Source of the DNA: an uncultured Bacteroidales bacterium
Lineage (GTDB): Bacteria > Bacteroidota > Bacteroidia > Bacteroidales > WCHB1-69
Length of the DNA: 36,952 nucleotides
Assembly (NCBI GenBank): GCA_900319925.1
Contig: ONQE01000008.1
Coordinates: 1 to 36,952 of the forward strand
Direction of reading: 5' to 3'
Position numbers and translations under genes: made by a program. The notes under the pieces are model-generated. The model saw nothing but the letters and a program-made list of their open reading frames with translations. It did no database searches and had not been told where the DNA came from. Of the stretch, positions 22,759-31,294 are shown piece after piece. Position 1 is the first letter of the stretch. Each line of letters starts with the position of its first letter.

Positions 22759-25032
22759 TCACCGCACCACCGTCACACTCGTGTGTATTCCCTGCTTTTT
22801 TCTGCCATTGACGACACAGCGATACTCGATGGCGCAGTAATAGACCCCGTCAGGAAGACCAACCGCATCCCACGAAAGCTCCTTTGTGCCCGACTGGGTG
22901 TAAACCTGTTTGCCCCAGCGATTATAAATCATCATCTCCAAACTGACAAAATCCCCTTCCAACTGCGGCTCGAACACATCATTGAAACCGTCCCCATTGG
23001 GAGTAATCACATTGGGAACCGAGACCTCGCAGGGCCGCCCGTCGAAAAAGACGGAATTGTCGCTGGTGTCACACTCAACCTGCAAACCGCCATACTGCGC
23101 CGTTCCCACACCGTTGTCGTTGATCGTGACCCGCAACGGATAGGGAGTGTCGTGTGCCGCCAAGAGGGATGAACTGATGTTCAAGGTCATGGTGACGCAC
23201 TCATCGGGTTGCAAACTCTGATCCATTTCCTCCGTCTGAATCAGATCTCCCGAGGAAGTGTAGGTGGACACGAATAGCGGGTCCCGGAACATCGTCTCCC
23301 CCGTGTTGCAAATGGTTATCGTCACCTGGATATTGTCACCCTCGTAGGTAATCAGGGGGCTAAGGGTGACGGACAAATTCGCCAAATTCAGGAACGGTCT
23401 CCCGTACTGATCCAGCGTGGTGGCCTGCTGCAGGAAGTTGTTGAAGGGCCGCCGCACCACGCCGACGGGGTCGGTGAACACCGTGGCGTTGTTGAACAGC
23501 GAGGATGGCACTGTCAGGTCCTTGTTGATGTTGGTGACGTTGTAGAGGTATTGATTCCAAACCGGACGCGCCGGCGCCCAAGGTTGCCCCGACGACTTGA
23601 AGATGTTCAGCTTCGAACTGCCCACCGAGACAATTTCCGCCGCCCCGTCAGCATCCACGTCGGCGATGACGGGATACTGCATGATGGTGGTTTCCGAATA
23701 TGAGAACGTGTTCAATACATACATTGGCACGGTATCATGATGCGTGATGTGGCTCTTCCCGCTGCCGTTCACGATTTTCAAAGTGGATTGATCGCAAATA
23801 ATCAGCTCTAAAAGCCCGTCCATGTTGAAATCGAAAGCCGTGAAGCTATTCGAAAAGGTGTCTTCGTCAGGAATCATATCCCACATAAGAGAAAAGGACC
23901 GTGTGTCCGCATTATACTTGTAGGCCTGTATCTGGTGCCCCGTCGACGCCCCGCATTGCAGCACAATTTCCAACATGCCATCATTGTCGATGTCCGCTAT
24001 CAATGGTATGCTCTTTCCTGAACGGTTTGTATTGATAATAAGGGGATTGCCCACTTGACCGTTGTGCACGTCCCATACATAGCAATATACCGCCCCTGCT
24101 TGTGCATCTGTGTTTTTGATGCTGATGAAAACATCCAAATATCCGTCCTTGTTGAAGTCCGCAACCTGCACATTTCCGTCAGCGGGTGCACCTCCGGGCG
24201 GCATGATTTGCTTCACCAACGTGATGGTGTTGCCTGCCGTCCCGCTCAGGTTTGTGATGGAGACATCGTAGATTTCGTTCCCTAGTATCAGCTCTGGACG
24301 GCTGTCTCCACATACATCGGCGACAAAAGGAGACGACAATTTTCTATGAGTGTACTGGGTATAGTGCGCATACGACGCCCCGGTGTTCGTGGTGGCCGCC
24401 TCGGCCAGCAAATGGCCGTTCTCAGCGTTATAAACCTTGTTGCGCACATATACCTCCGGATGCCCGTCCCCGTTGAAGTCCACGAAACCCACATTCGCGG
24501 CGTAGTTGTTCGTACCTGAAGTGTAGTCTGCATCCGAGACCCAATAGGGTGTGTTCGGATTTGCCGAGGTGATATCGTAGGCCCGCACTCGGTTGTCACA
24601 ACTCGCCACCACAATCAGCCCTTTGCCGTTGGAAGTTCGAACCAGCCCGTATGACGCCGCATCATATTCTGAAACAGGCGAATCCATCGTCACCGTCACC
24701 TTCAGCTGATGCGTTACTCCATCGAAAACCAACATTTCATAACCCACATTGCCATAATATCCATCGTTTGCATAATGTGACTGTCCGGCAAGCGAAAAGC
24801 AGACGATTTCCGGACGCCCGTCCCCGTCCAAATCCCCCACCAACGGGATGTTGAGATTGGAGACAATCGCGTTCGACGACCAAGCATTTACAACCCCCCA
24901 GGCCATGGATTCGACATCCGCCTCACAGTCCACCATCACCACATTGTCAGGCAAATTGACTTGCGCCTTTGCGTATCCATATAGACCTGTCACACAGACT
25001 ATTATTCCCAATATGGCATGTATCGCTTTCAT
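22759..25032 (-). CDS. Secreted FG-GAP/VCBS repeat protein with T9SS type B sorting domain (second copy)
   Basis: This 757-residue exported protein starts with a signal peptide (HAILGIIVCVTGLYGYAKAQ). About seven FG-GAP/VCBS-type calcium-binding repeats follow, each with a D-x-[DN]-x-D core: VGDLDGDGRPEIV, VDFNGDGHPEVYV, ADVCGDSRPELIL, ADFNKDGYLDVFI, ADIDNDGMLEIVL, FDFNMDGLLELII and ADVDADGAAEIVS. These build an integrin-alpha-like beta-propeller. After a CARDB-like stretch (LSPLITYEGDNIQVTITICN) the C-terminus carries PNVITPNGDGFNDVF and MIYNRWGKQVY, the type B (gliding-motility-associated) sorting domain recognised by the type IX secretion system. It is therefore predicted to be secreted to, and attached at, the cell surface. 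It follows its paralogue after 12 bases. Confidence 0.93.
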   Translation of the reverse strand: MKAIHAILGIIVCVTGLYGYAKAQVNLPDNVVMVDCEADVESMAWGVVNAWSSNAIVSNLNIPLVGDLDGDGRPEIVCFSLAGQSHYANDGYYGNVGYEMLVFDGVTHQLKVTVTMDSPVSEYDAASYGLVRTSNGKGLIVVASCDNRVRAYDITSANPNTPYWVSDADYTSGTNNYAANVGFVDFNGDGHPEVYVRNKVYNAENGHLLAEAATTNTGASYAHYTQYTHRKLSSPFVADVCGDSRPELILGNEIYDVSITNLSGTAGNTITLVKQIMPPGGAPADGNVQVADFNKDGYLDVFISIKNTDAQAGAVYCYVWDVHNGQVGNPLIINTNRSGKSIPLIADIDNDGMLEIVLQCGASTGHQIQAYKYNADTRSFSLMWDMIPDEDTFSNSFTAFDFNMDGLLELIICDQSTLKIVNGSGKSHITHHDTVPMYVLNTFSYSETTIMQYPVIADVDADGAAEIVSVGSSKLNIFKSSGQPWAPARPVWNQYLYNVTNINKDLTVPSSLFNNATVFTDPVGVVRRPFNNFLQQATTLDQYGRPFLNLANLSVTLSPLITYEGDNIQVTITICNTGETMFRDPLFVSTYTSSGDLIQTEEMDQSLQPDECVTMTLNISSSLLAAHDTPYPLRVTINDNGVGTAQYGGLQVECDTSDNSVFFDGRPCEVSVPNVITPNGDGFNDVFEPQLEGDFVSLEMMIYNRWGKQVYTQSGTKELSWDAVGLPDGVYYCAIEYRCVVNGRKKQGIHTSVTVVR

Positions 25033-25044
25033 TCTAACCTATAA

Positions 25045-27675
25045 TCATAATACCGTGATAGAGCCCTTCTTCGTAAACCTCTTCCCGAACATGTTCGAGT
25101 AATGAACCACATACTGATAGACATTGTTGTAGAACGTCTTTCCCTTGTACTCCCCATTCCATTGGAACCCCGGGTCGGTAGAGTAGAACACCATCTCGCC
25201 CCATCGGTTGAAGATCATAATCTCAAAATCCTTTATCTGGTTCTTCACCCTCTCGGGAAGTGAGAAGACATCGTTCACACCGTCAGACTTGGACGGCGTG
25301 ATGGCGTTGGGAAGATAGAGGACTATGTCCGTGACGGCGACCGCGACGGAAACGTGGATGACGCTGTCGCAGCCATAGACACTCTGGTAGGTGATGGACG
25401 TATCTATATGGTCTCCGCCTTCCAACAGGCTCTCACTCAGGAAGATTCCATGGTTGTCGTAGGGATAGCCCTCGGGAATGGTCTCCGTGAAATGGAGGTC
25501 ATACTCAGGGTGCACCTGCAACCGCAGAACAATCACACTGTCGCAATCCTCCACTTGGAATACGCGGGTGAAATAGTGCGTGCCTGCCGTCTGCGTCTCC
25601 GCCGCTTGGATGTCGAAATTACTGTCGGCGTATGGCTCACGTACGCAGATGTCCGCCGTGACGGTGTCCCGAATAATGGGGCACGAACTTGCGGGGAAGC
25701 GGAAGAAATTGTCGGTGGTATCACATTCCTCATGCTGCCCGCCGGTCTGCGCCACACCCTGCCCGTTGTCATTCACTGCCACCACGATGGTGTCCAAACC
25801 CGGGAAATCAATCAAATCATCCTCCGTGAATTGAGCCGTAATGGTCATACAGTTGCCCACCGTCAGTGAATTGTTGACGGTTTTCGTACGGATTATCGGA
25901 CCTTGGTAATTACCGGCATAATAGGTGATGCGGAACGGAGCCGGCAAGGTTTGTCCACCGGTATTGCAGAATTTATACGAGACGGTGAGTGTCCCGTTCT
26001 CGAACGTCACGCTGGTGTCCGTGGTGGCGTGGACGTTCAGCATCCGGGAGAACGGCCGCCCGTACTGGTCGAGCGTGGTGGCCTGCTGCAGGAAGTTGTT
26101 GAAGGGCCGCCGCACCACGCCGTCGGGATCAGTGAACACCGTGGCGTTGTTGAACAGCGAGGACGGAACTGTCAGGTCTTTGTTGATGTTGGTGACGTTG
26201 TAGAGATACTGGTTCCAAACCGGACGCGCCGGCGCCCAAGGCTGCCCCGACGACTTGAAGATGTTCAGCTTCGTGCTGCCCACGGAGACGATTTCCGCCG
26301 CTCCGTCCGCATCCACATCGGCGATGACGGGATACTGCATGATGGTGATTTCCGAGAACGAAAACGTATTCAGCACATAAACCGGCACCGTATCCTGATG
26401 CGTGAGATGGCTCTTACCGCTGCCGTTGACTATCTTCAACGTGTTCTGGTCGCAGATAACCAGCTCCAAAAGCCCATCCTGGTTGAAGTCGAACGCCGTG
26501 AAACTGTTCGAGAAGGAGTCCTCGTCGGGATGCATACCCCATATCATCGAAAACGATCCAGAAGTGGCATCATATCGGTAGGCCTGTATCCTTTTGGACA
26601 TATTCAACCACCCGTTCTGAATCACCACCTCCATGGATCCGTCATTGTCAATATCCGCTATCAAGGGGATGCTCTTGCCCGAATGCGTGGTGATTACGGT
26701 CATCGGGGTGCTCACGGTGCCGTTATGGACATCCCACACATAGAAATACACCATTCCATTGACAATATCCGTATCCCGAATACTGATGAAGACATCCAGA
26801 TAGCCGTCCAGGTTGAAGTCCGCCACCTGCGGATGCCCGTCTGAGGGCACGGAGCCAGGCGGGGAAGTCTGCTCCCACAAAGTAATCGCATTGCCCGAGG
26901 TGCCGTCCAGATTGGTGATGGAGACTTGATATATTTCGTTGCCGAGTATGAGTTCCGGCTTGCCGTCCCCAGTGAAATCGGCGACCATCGGCGACGACAG
27001 CTTTCGATGTGTGACATGCGTCCAATGCGCATACGACAAAGCGGCATTCGTTGTGGAGGCTTCCGCCAGCAACTTCCCGTTCTCGGCATTATAGACCTTG
27101 TTACGCACGTACACCTCCGGATGCCCGTCCCCGTTGAAATCCGCAAAACTCACATTCGCCGCGTAGTCATTATTGCCTGAAACATAGTCGACATCGGAGA
27201 CCCAATGAGGGGAGCTCGGATTTGGAGAAGAAATGTCGTATGCACGCAGTTTGTTGTCGCAGCATGCGGTTACGATCAACCCCACACCGTCTGAGGTGCG
27301 CACCAGACCGTAAGCTGCCGCATCGTAAGCCGAAACAGGGGATTCCATCGTGATGGTCGCCTTCAGTTGCTTGGTGACCCCGTCGAACACCAGCATCTGG
27401 TTGTCAATATTACCCTGACCCGAATATGACGACTGCCCGGCGAGCGAGAAACACAGCACTTCCGGATGCCCGTCCCCGTCCAAATCCCCCACCAGCGGGA
27501 TGTTGAGATTGGAGACAATCGTGTTCGACGACCAAGCGTTCACAACTCCCCAAGTCATGGATTCGACATCCGTCACACAGTCCGCCTCCTCCATATTGTC
27601 GGGCAGCACGACCTGCGCATGTGAAATCACCCATGCGAACAAACATAGCATCCCGATTGTCAGCCGTTTTATCAT
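25045..27675 (-). CDS. Secreted FG-GAP/VCBS repeat protein with T9SS type B sorting domain (first copy)
   Basis: This 876-residue paralogue of the next gene has a signal peptide (IGMLCLFAWVISHAQ) and the same seven-fold calcium-binding propeller (VGDLDGDGHPEVL, ADFNGDGHPEVYV and so on). It is longer because of an insertion after the propeller: a stretch with CDSVIVLRLQVHPEYDLHF and YGCDSVIHVSVAV, a repeat type common in large Bacteroidota adhesins. The C-terminus has PNAITPSKSDGVNDVF, MIFNRWGEMVF and a final YVVHYSNMFGKRFTKKGSITVL, a type B T9SS sorting domain. An adhesin or surface-binding role is the usual inference. The two genes form an operon read away from the redox-fusion gene. No exact TAnnTTTG element was found within 70 bases upstream of the ATG. 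Confidence 0.93.
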   Translation of the reverse strand: MIKRLTIGMLCLFAWVISHAQVVLPDNMEEADCVTDVESMTWGVVNAWSSNTIVSNLNIPLVGDLDGDGHPEVLCFSLAGQSSYSGQGNIDNQMLVFDGVTKQLKATITMESPVSAYDAAAYGLVRTSDGVGLIVTACCDNKLRAYDISSPNPSSPHWVSDVDYVSGNNDYAANVSFADFNGDGHPEVYVRNKVYNAENGKLLAEASTTNAALSYAHWTHVTHRKLSSPMVADFTGDGKPELILGNEIYQVSITNLDGTSGNAITLWEQTSPPGSVPSDGHPQVADFNLDGYLDVFISIRDTDIVNGMVYFYVWDVHNGTVSTPMTVITTHSGKSIPLIADIDNDGSMEVVIQNGWLNMSKRIQAYRYDATSGSFSMIWGMHPDEDSFSNSFTAFDFNQDGLLELVICDQNTLKIVNGSGKSHLTHQDTVPVYVLNTFSFSEITIMQYPVIADVDADGAAEIVSVGSTKLNIFKSSGQPWAPARPVWNQYLYNVTNINKDLTVPSSLFNNATVFTDPDGVVRRPFNNFLQQATTLDQYGRPFSRMLNVHATTDTSVTFENGTLTVSYKFCNTGGQTLPAPFRITYYAGNYQGPIIRTKTVNNSLTVGNCMTITAQFTEDDLIDFPGLDTIVVAVNDNGQGVAQTGGQHEECDTTDNFFRFPASSCPIIRDTVTADICVREPYADSNFDIQAAETQTAGTHYFTRVFQVEDCDSVIVLRLQVHPEYDLHFTETIPEGYPYDNHGIFLSESLLEGGDHIDTSITYQSVYGCDSVIHVSVAVAVTDIVLYLPNAITPSKSDGVNDVFSLPERVKNQIKDFEIMIFNRWGEMVFYSTDPGFQWNGEYKGKTFYNNVYQYVVHYSNMFGKRFTKKGSITVL

Positions 27676-27741
27676 TTTGACGCAGTTATTTCCTATAACG
27701 AGTAAACATCATTTTTGTTGCAAAAAATTGCATCTGATGTC

Positions 27742-27796
27742 TTACCATAGACTTACCATAGAGTTACCATAGACTTACCATAGAGTTACCATAGAG
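27742..27796. repeat. Five 11-bp direct repeats TTACCATAGAS
   Basis: Five contiguous 11-bp units (TTACCATAGAC or TTACCATAGAG, last base alternating C, G, C, G, G) lie between the divergent T9SS operon and the redox-fusion gene. The period equals about one turn of B-DNA, so every unit would face the same side of the helix. Confidence 0.9.
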
Positions 27797-27883
27797 TTAG
27801 AGCTTTTTTTTGAACCGTTACGGACAGTTAGAGCAAGCCTTGTGACATTTTTTTTCAGAAAACCACCCGATAATAAAAAATGC

Positions 27884-27891
27884 TATTTTTG
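27884..27891 (+). promoter_or_regulatory. -7 promoter element for the redox-fusion gene
   Basis: TATTTTTG matches TAnnTTTG and lies 53 bases before the chosen ATG at 27944. No -33 TTG is present at the usual distance. It argues against using the TTG at 27905 as start codon, since that would leave almost no leader. Confidence 0.55.
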
Positions 27892-27943
27892 CCCCTTGTA
27901 ATTTTTGGAATCAACAACAATCAAAAATATAAGAACGAGAATC

Positions 27944-30900
27944 ATGTATCCGATTTTGCATCATCCTATCTTGGACATCCCCGAAAGGGAGATGACGACC
28001 TTTGAATACAAGGGTCAGCAAGTGAAGGCCGCGAAAGGCTACACCATCGCGGCGGCCCTCCACCAGGCGGGTTTCCCCATCCACAGCCACAGCTTGAAAG
28101 GCCGCGAGCGCAGCATGGACTGCGGCATCGGCAAGTGCGGTGCCTGCGAAATGCTCGTCGACGGCGTGGTGAAACGCATCTGCGTCACCCTCGTCGACGG
28201 CGTGAAGAAGGTGGAGGAGATCGCCCACAACTATCTTCCCGAAACCGACACTATCAAACCCGCAGAAGGCCCGAAAGTCTATAAGACAGAGGTCGCCATC
28301 ATCGGCGCCGGTCCCGCCGGCCTCGCCTGCCGCGAACAACTCAACAAGTTCGGCATCCCCAACATCGTCATCGACAACAACGACCGCATCGGCGGACAGT
28401 TCACCATGCAGACCCACCAGTTCTTCTTCTTCGAGAAGGAGCAGAAATACGGCGGCATGCGCGGTTTCGACATCGCCAAGACGCTCGCCGGCGACAACCA
28501 CTCCGGCATCCTGCTCAACAGCACCGTGTGGGACATCCTTGAAGGCAAGCGCGTGGCCGCCAAGAACATGCAGGACGGCAGCATCTTCTTTGTGGATGCC
28601 AACTTCCTCGTCGTGGCTACGGGCGCGTTCCCGTTCATGCCCACCTTCGAGAACGACGACCTGCCGGGCGTCTATACCGCCGCCGTCGTGCAGAAGATGA
28701 TGAACCTGCAGCACACGCTCCTCGGCAAACGCATCCTCACCATCGGCGCCGGCAATATCGGCTACCTTACTTCGTATCAGGCGGTTCAGGCAGGTGCGAA
28801 AGTGGTGGCCATCGTCGAGGCCATGGACCACGAGGGCGGATTCCCGGTGCAGGCCAACCGCGTGCGCCGTCTCGGCATCCCCATCATCACCTCCCACACG
28901 CTGCTGAAAGCCATCCCCAACGAGGACCACACCGGCGTAATCGGCGCGGTGATTGCCGAATGCAAGAACTTCCAACCCGTGCCCGGCACGGAACAGGTCA
29001 TCAAAGACATCGACCTCATCAATATATGCACCGGCCTGAAGCCCGACAACCTCATCCTCGAAAAGGGCAAGGTCACTTTCGGGCTCAACACCTACGGCAT
29101 CGGTGACGCCACCCGCGTGGGCGAAGGCACCTGCGCCGTGCTGCGCGGCAAACAAGCCGCCATGGAGATCGCCCAAGCCTTGAACGTGCGCTTCAACTAC
29201 GACGACTACCTCGCCGTGACCAAAGACTACGCGGATTCCCAGCAACATCCGGTGCGCGTGCTCGAGAAACCCAACCGTCCCTGCGGCGACCGTCTGCAGA
29301 AGCCGTTCGTCATGGCCGACTGCCTCTACGGTTTCGCCTGCAACCCCTGCACGTTCGCCTGCCCGCAAGGCGCCATCACCAAAATCGCCACCAACCACGT
29401 GCCGCAAATCGACTACGACAAGTGCATCGGCTGTATGAAGTGCGTCAACCACTGCCCCGGCTTAGCCCTCTTCGGCTACAACATCCCGAAGAACTGGCTC
29501 TTCCTGCCGTTCGAGTACGACGCGGAGGAGAATGCTGAGGTCTTCTTGGTGGATGATAACGGTAAGAAGGTCGGCGAAGGCATCATCGAAAAAATCACGA
29601 AGGGCGCGAACAAGACGCATGTGGCCCGCGTGAAAGCCTTGGATGTCAGCGGTGAAGCATTGATGAGCGTCACTGGTTTCATCCTGAAGGCGAACTACCC
29701 CGAGCCGCTGAACTGGCAGAAACTCGATAAGAAGGAGGAAGATCCCGCCTTCGTCTGCCACTGCGACGACGTGAAAATCGAGACCATCCTGGAAGCCGTG
29801 AAGGGCAAGAAGATTATCTCCGTGGATGAGCTGAAGCACATTACCCGCATCGGCATGGGACCGTGCCGCGGCAAACGCTGCATCCCGCGCGTGAAGCTGC
29901 TGCTGGCCGGCCATGGTGTGGAGGTCGTGGGCGACGCCACCCCGCGCGGCCCGCTCTCCTCGCAGCTCAACATCGGCGAGCTCTGCCCGAACGACAAGCC
30001 CGAAACATTCGTGACGAACGTCAACGGCCACCCGACCAAGAAGGTCGAGTGCGATGTCTTCGTGGCGGGCGGCGGCATCACGGGCAGCGGCCTGTTCCGC
30101 TACTTCGCCGAAGCCGGCAAGAAGGTGGTGCTCTGCAACGCCGAACGCGGCTCCTCCTGGCGCTGTATCGGCGGCGGCCGTCCCAGCTTCTCCGTGCCGG
30201 AAATCGCCGACATCGCGGAACACAACCGCGCCATCTTCGAATCCATCCAGAAGGTCACCAACATCAACTACAAACCCACGCGCTACGTCGGATTCGCCCA
30301 CGACGAGGCCAACTACAAGGCATTGGAGAAATCCCTCGAGTGGAGCGACGGCTATATGGTCGATAAGAAGGACTTCGTGAAGGAGGTTTCGCCCTACTTC
30401 AACCCGAACCTCAACACCTACCAGGCCGCCTGCATCACCAATGCGTGCTGGCAGGCCACGCCCGGCCCCACCATCAACTATATCCGCAACATCGCCATCG
30501 AACACGGCGGCGAGCTGTTGGAGGACACCCGCCTCTTAGAGGTGCGCAAGACCGCCAAGGGTTTCATGGCGTTGGTGAAGACCCACGACAAAGAGTACGT
30601 GGAGTACCATTGCGAGCATTTCGTGAACTCCCTCGGACCGAGCGCCAACAAGTTCGCGGAACAGTTAGGTATGTACCTCGGCTTGTACCCCATTAAGCAC
30701 CAAGCCTTTATCACGCATCGTCTGCCGATGTTGGGTAAGGACGGCGACTCTTTGGACATGCTCATCGACCGCCGGAAGTACAAAGGTTTCTCCGCCGTCT
30801 ATGGACAGCAGTTCGCGGAGACCGGCCAAATCATCGGCTGCGCGTCACCCGCGACCGAACAGCAACAAGCCGGCAAGGAACTGAAGTACAACACGCAGGA

Positions 30901-31174
30901 GTTCCTGCAGGTGTGCGCGGAGATGTTCATCGACTGGATTCCGCAGCTCAAAAACGTCAGCTTCCAGGCCACGTGGGCAGGCTACTACACCGAGCCGCGC
31001 TACATCGTGGATCCCGAGCACGGCCTGTTGGTCGGCATGCGCGGCCACGGCTTCATGTTGGGACAGTACCTCGCCAAGATCTACGTCGACAAGTACCTCG
31101 GCAAGGAGGCCCCATCCTATATGTCGCGCCTCGCCATCTCCGGCGACGGCCTGAGCGAGAACGCCTTCCAGTAG
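27944..31174 (+). CDS. Multi-domain redox fusion: 2Fe-2S ferredoxin, NAD/FAD oxidoreductase, 4Fe-4S, BFD-like 2Fe-2S, FAD amine-oxidase domain
   Basis: This 1076-residue cytosolic flavoprotein fuses units that are separate subunits in HcnABC, opine-oxidase and D-hydroxyproline-dehydrogenase systems. Residues 1-90 form an HcnA-like 2Fe-2S domain (Cys60, Cys65, Cys68, Cys80). Residues 110-420 form a disulfide-reductase-like module with GAGPAG (121-126) for FAD and GAGNIG (268-273) for NAD(P). Residues 455-510 form a ferredoxin with a complete CIGCMKCVNHCP cluster (494-504) and a second cluster using Cys466, Cys469, Cys473 and probably Cys460. Residues 605-646 form a BFD-like 2Fe-2S site (CHC, then CRGKRC). 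From about 701 a DAO-type FAD domain begins with AGGGITG. It probably oxidises an amino acid or imino acid and passes electrons through the clusters; the substrate is unknown. The frame opens earlier only through a TTG, so ATG 27944 is preferred. Confidence 0.88.
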   Translation: MYPILHHPILDIPEREMTTFEYKGQQVKAAKGYTIAAALHQAGFPIHSHSLKGRERSMDCGIGKCGACEMLVDGVVKRICVTLVDGVKKVEEIAHNYLPETDTIKPAEGPKVYKTEVAIIGAGPAGLACREQLNKFGIPNIVIDNNDRIGGQFTMQTHQFFFFEKEQKYGGMRGFDIAKTLAGDNHSGILLNSTVWDILEGKRVAAKNMQDGSIFFVDANFLVVATGAFPFMPTFENDDLPGVYTAAVVQKMMNLQHTLLGKRILTIGAGNIGYLTSYQAVQAGAKVVAIVEAMDHEGGFPVQANRVRRLGIPIITSHTLLKAIPNEDHTGVIGAVIAECKNFQPVPGTEQVIKDIDLINICTGLKPDNLILEKGKVTFGLNTYGIGDATRVGEGTCAVLRGKQAAMEIAQALNVRFNYDDYLAVTKDYADSQQHPVRVLEKPNRPCGDRLQKPFVMADCLYGFACNPCTFACPQGAITKIATNHVPQIDYDKCIGCMKCVNHCPGLALFGYNIPKNWLFLPFEYDAEENAEVFLVDDNGKKVGEGIIEKITKGANKTHVARVKALDVSGEALMSVTGFILKANYPEPLNWQKLDKKEEDPAFVCHCDDVKIETILEAVKGKKIISVDELKHITRIGMGPCRGKRCIPRVKLLLAGHGVEVVGDATPRGPLSSQLNIGELCPNDKPETFVTNVNGHPTKKVECDVFVAGGGITGSGLFRYFAEAGKKVVLCNAERGSSWRCIGGGRPSFSVPEIADIAEHNRAIFESIQKVTNINYKPTRYVGFAHDEANYKALEKSLEWSDGYMVDKKDFVKEVSPYFNPNLNTYQAACITNACWQATPGPTINYIRNIAIEHGGELLEDTRLLEVRKTAKGFMALVKTHDKEYVEYHCEHFVNSLGPSANKFAEQLGMYLGLYPIKHQAFITHRLPMLGKDGDSLDMLIDRRKYKGFSAVYGQQFAETGQIIGCASPATEQQQAGKELKYNTQEFLQVCAEMFIDWIPQLKNVSFQATWAGYYTEPRYIVDPEHGLLVGMRGHGFMLGQYLAKIYVDKYLGKEAPSYMSRLAISGDGLSENAFQ

Positions 31175-31231
31175 GGGCGAATAATATTCACCTTGCAAGC
31201 ATCGCAAGTGCTTGCATATCACCAAATCTGC

Positions 31232-31270
31232 AAAAAGGAAACGGTCACAAATTGTGGCCGTTTTCTTTTT
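31232..31270. terminator. Bidirectional terminator between convergent genes
   Basis: An A-rich arm followed by GGAAACGGTCACA pairs with TGTGGCCGTTTTC followed by a T-rich arm, with a three-base loop. The stem has GT wobbles and is flanked by A-runs on the left and T-runs on the right, so it would work in both directions. A smaller hairpin GCAAGCA/TGCTTGC lies at 31195-31215. Confidence 0.85.
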
Positions 31271-31294
31271 GTCAAAACGTAATGCGGAGAATCG

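Noticed and set aside
27911-30505. Two long minus-strand open frames (513 and 347 codons) opposite the redox-fusion gene
   Set aside because: They are mirror frames of a GC-rich coding region with low-complexity Val/His/Asp/Gly composition. The + strand frame carries complete Fe-S and FAD motifs, so only that one is real.
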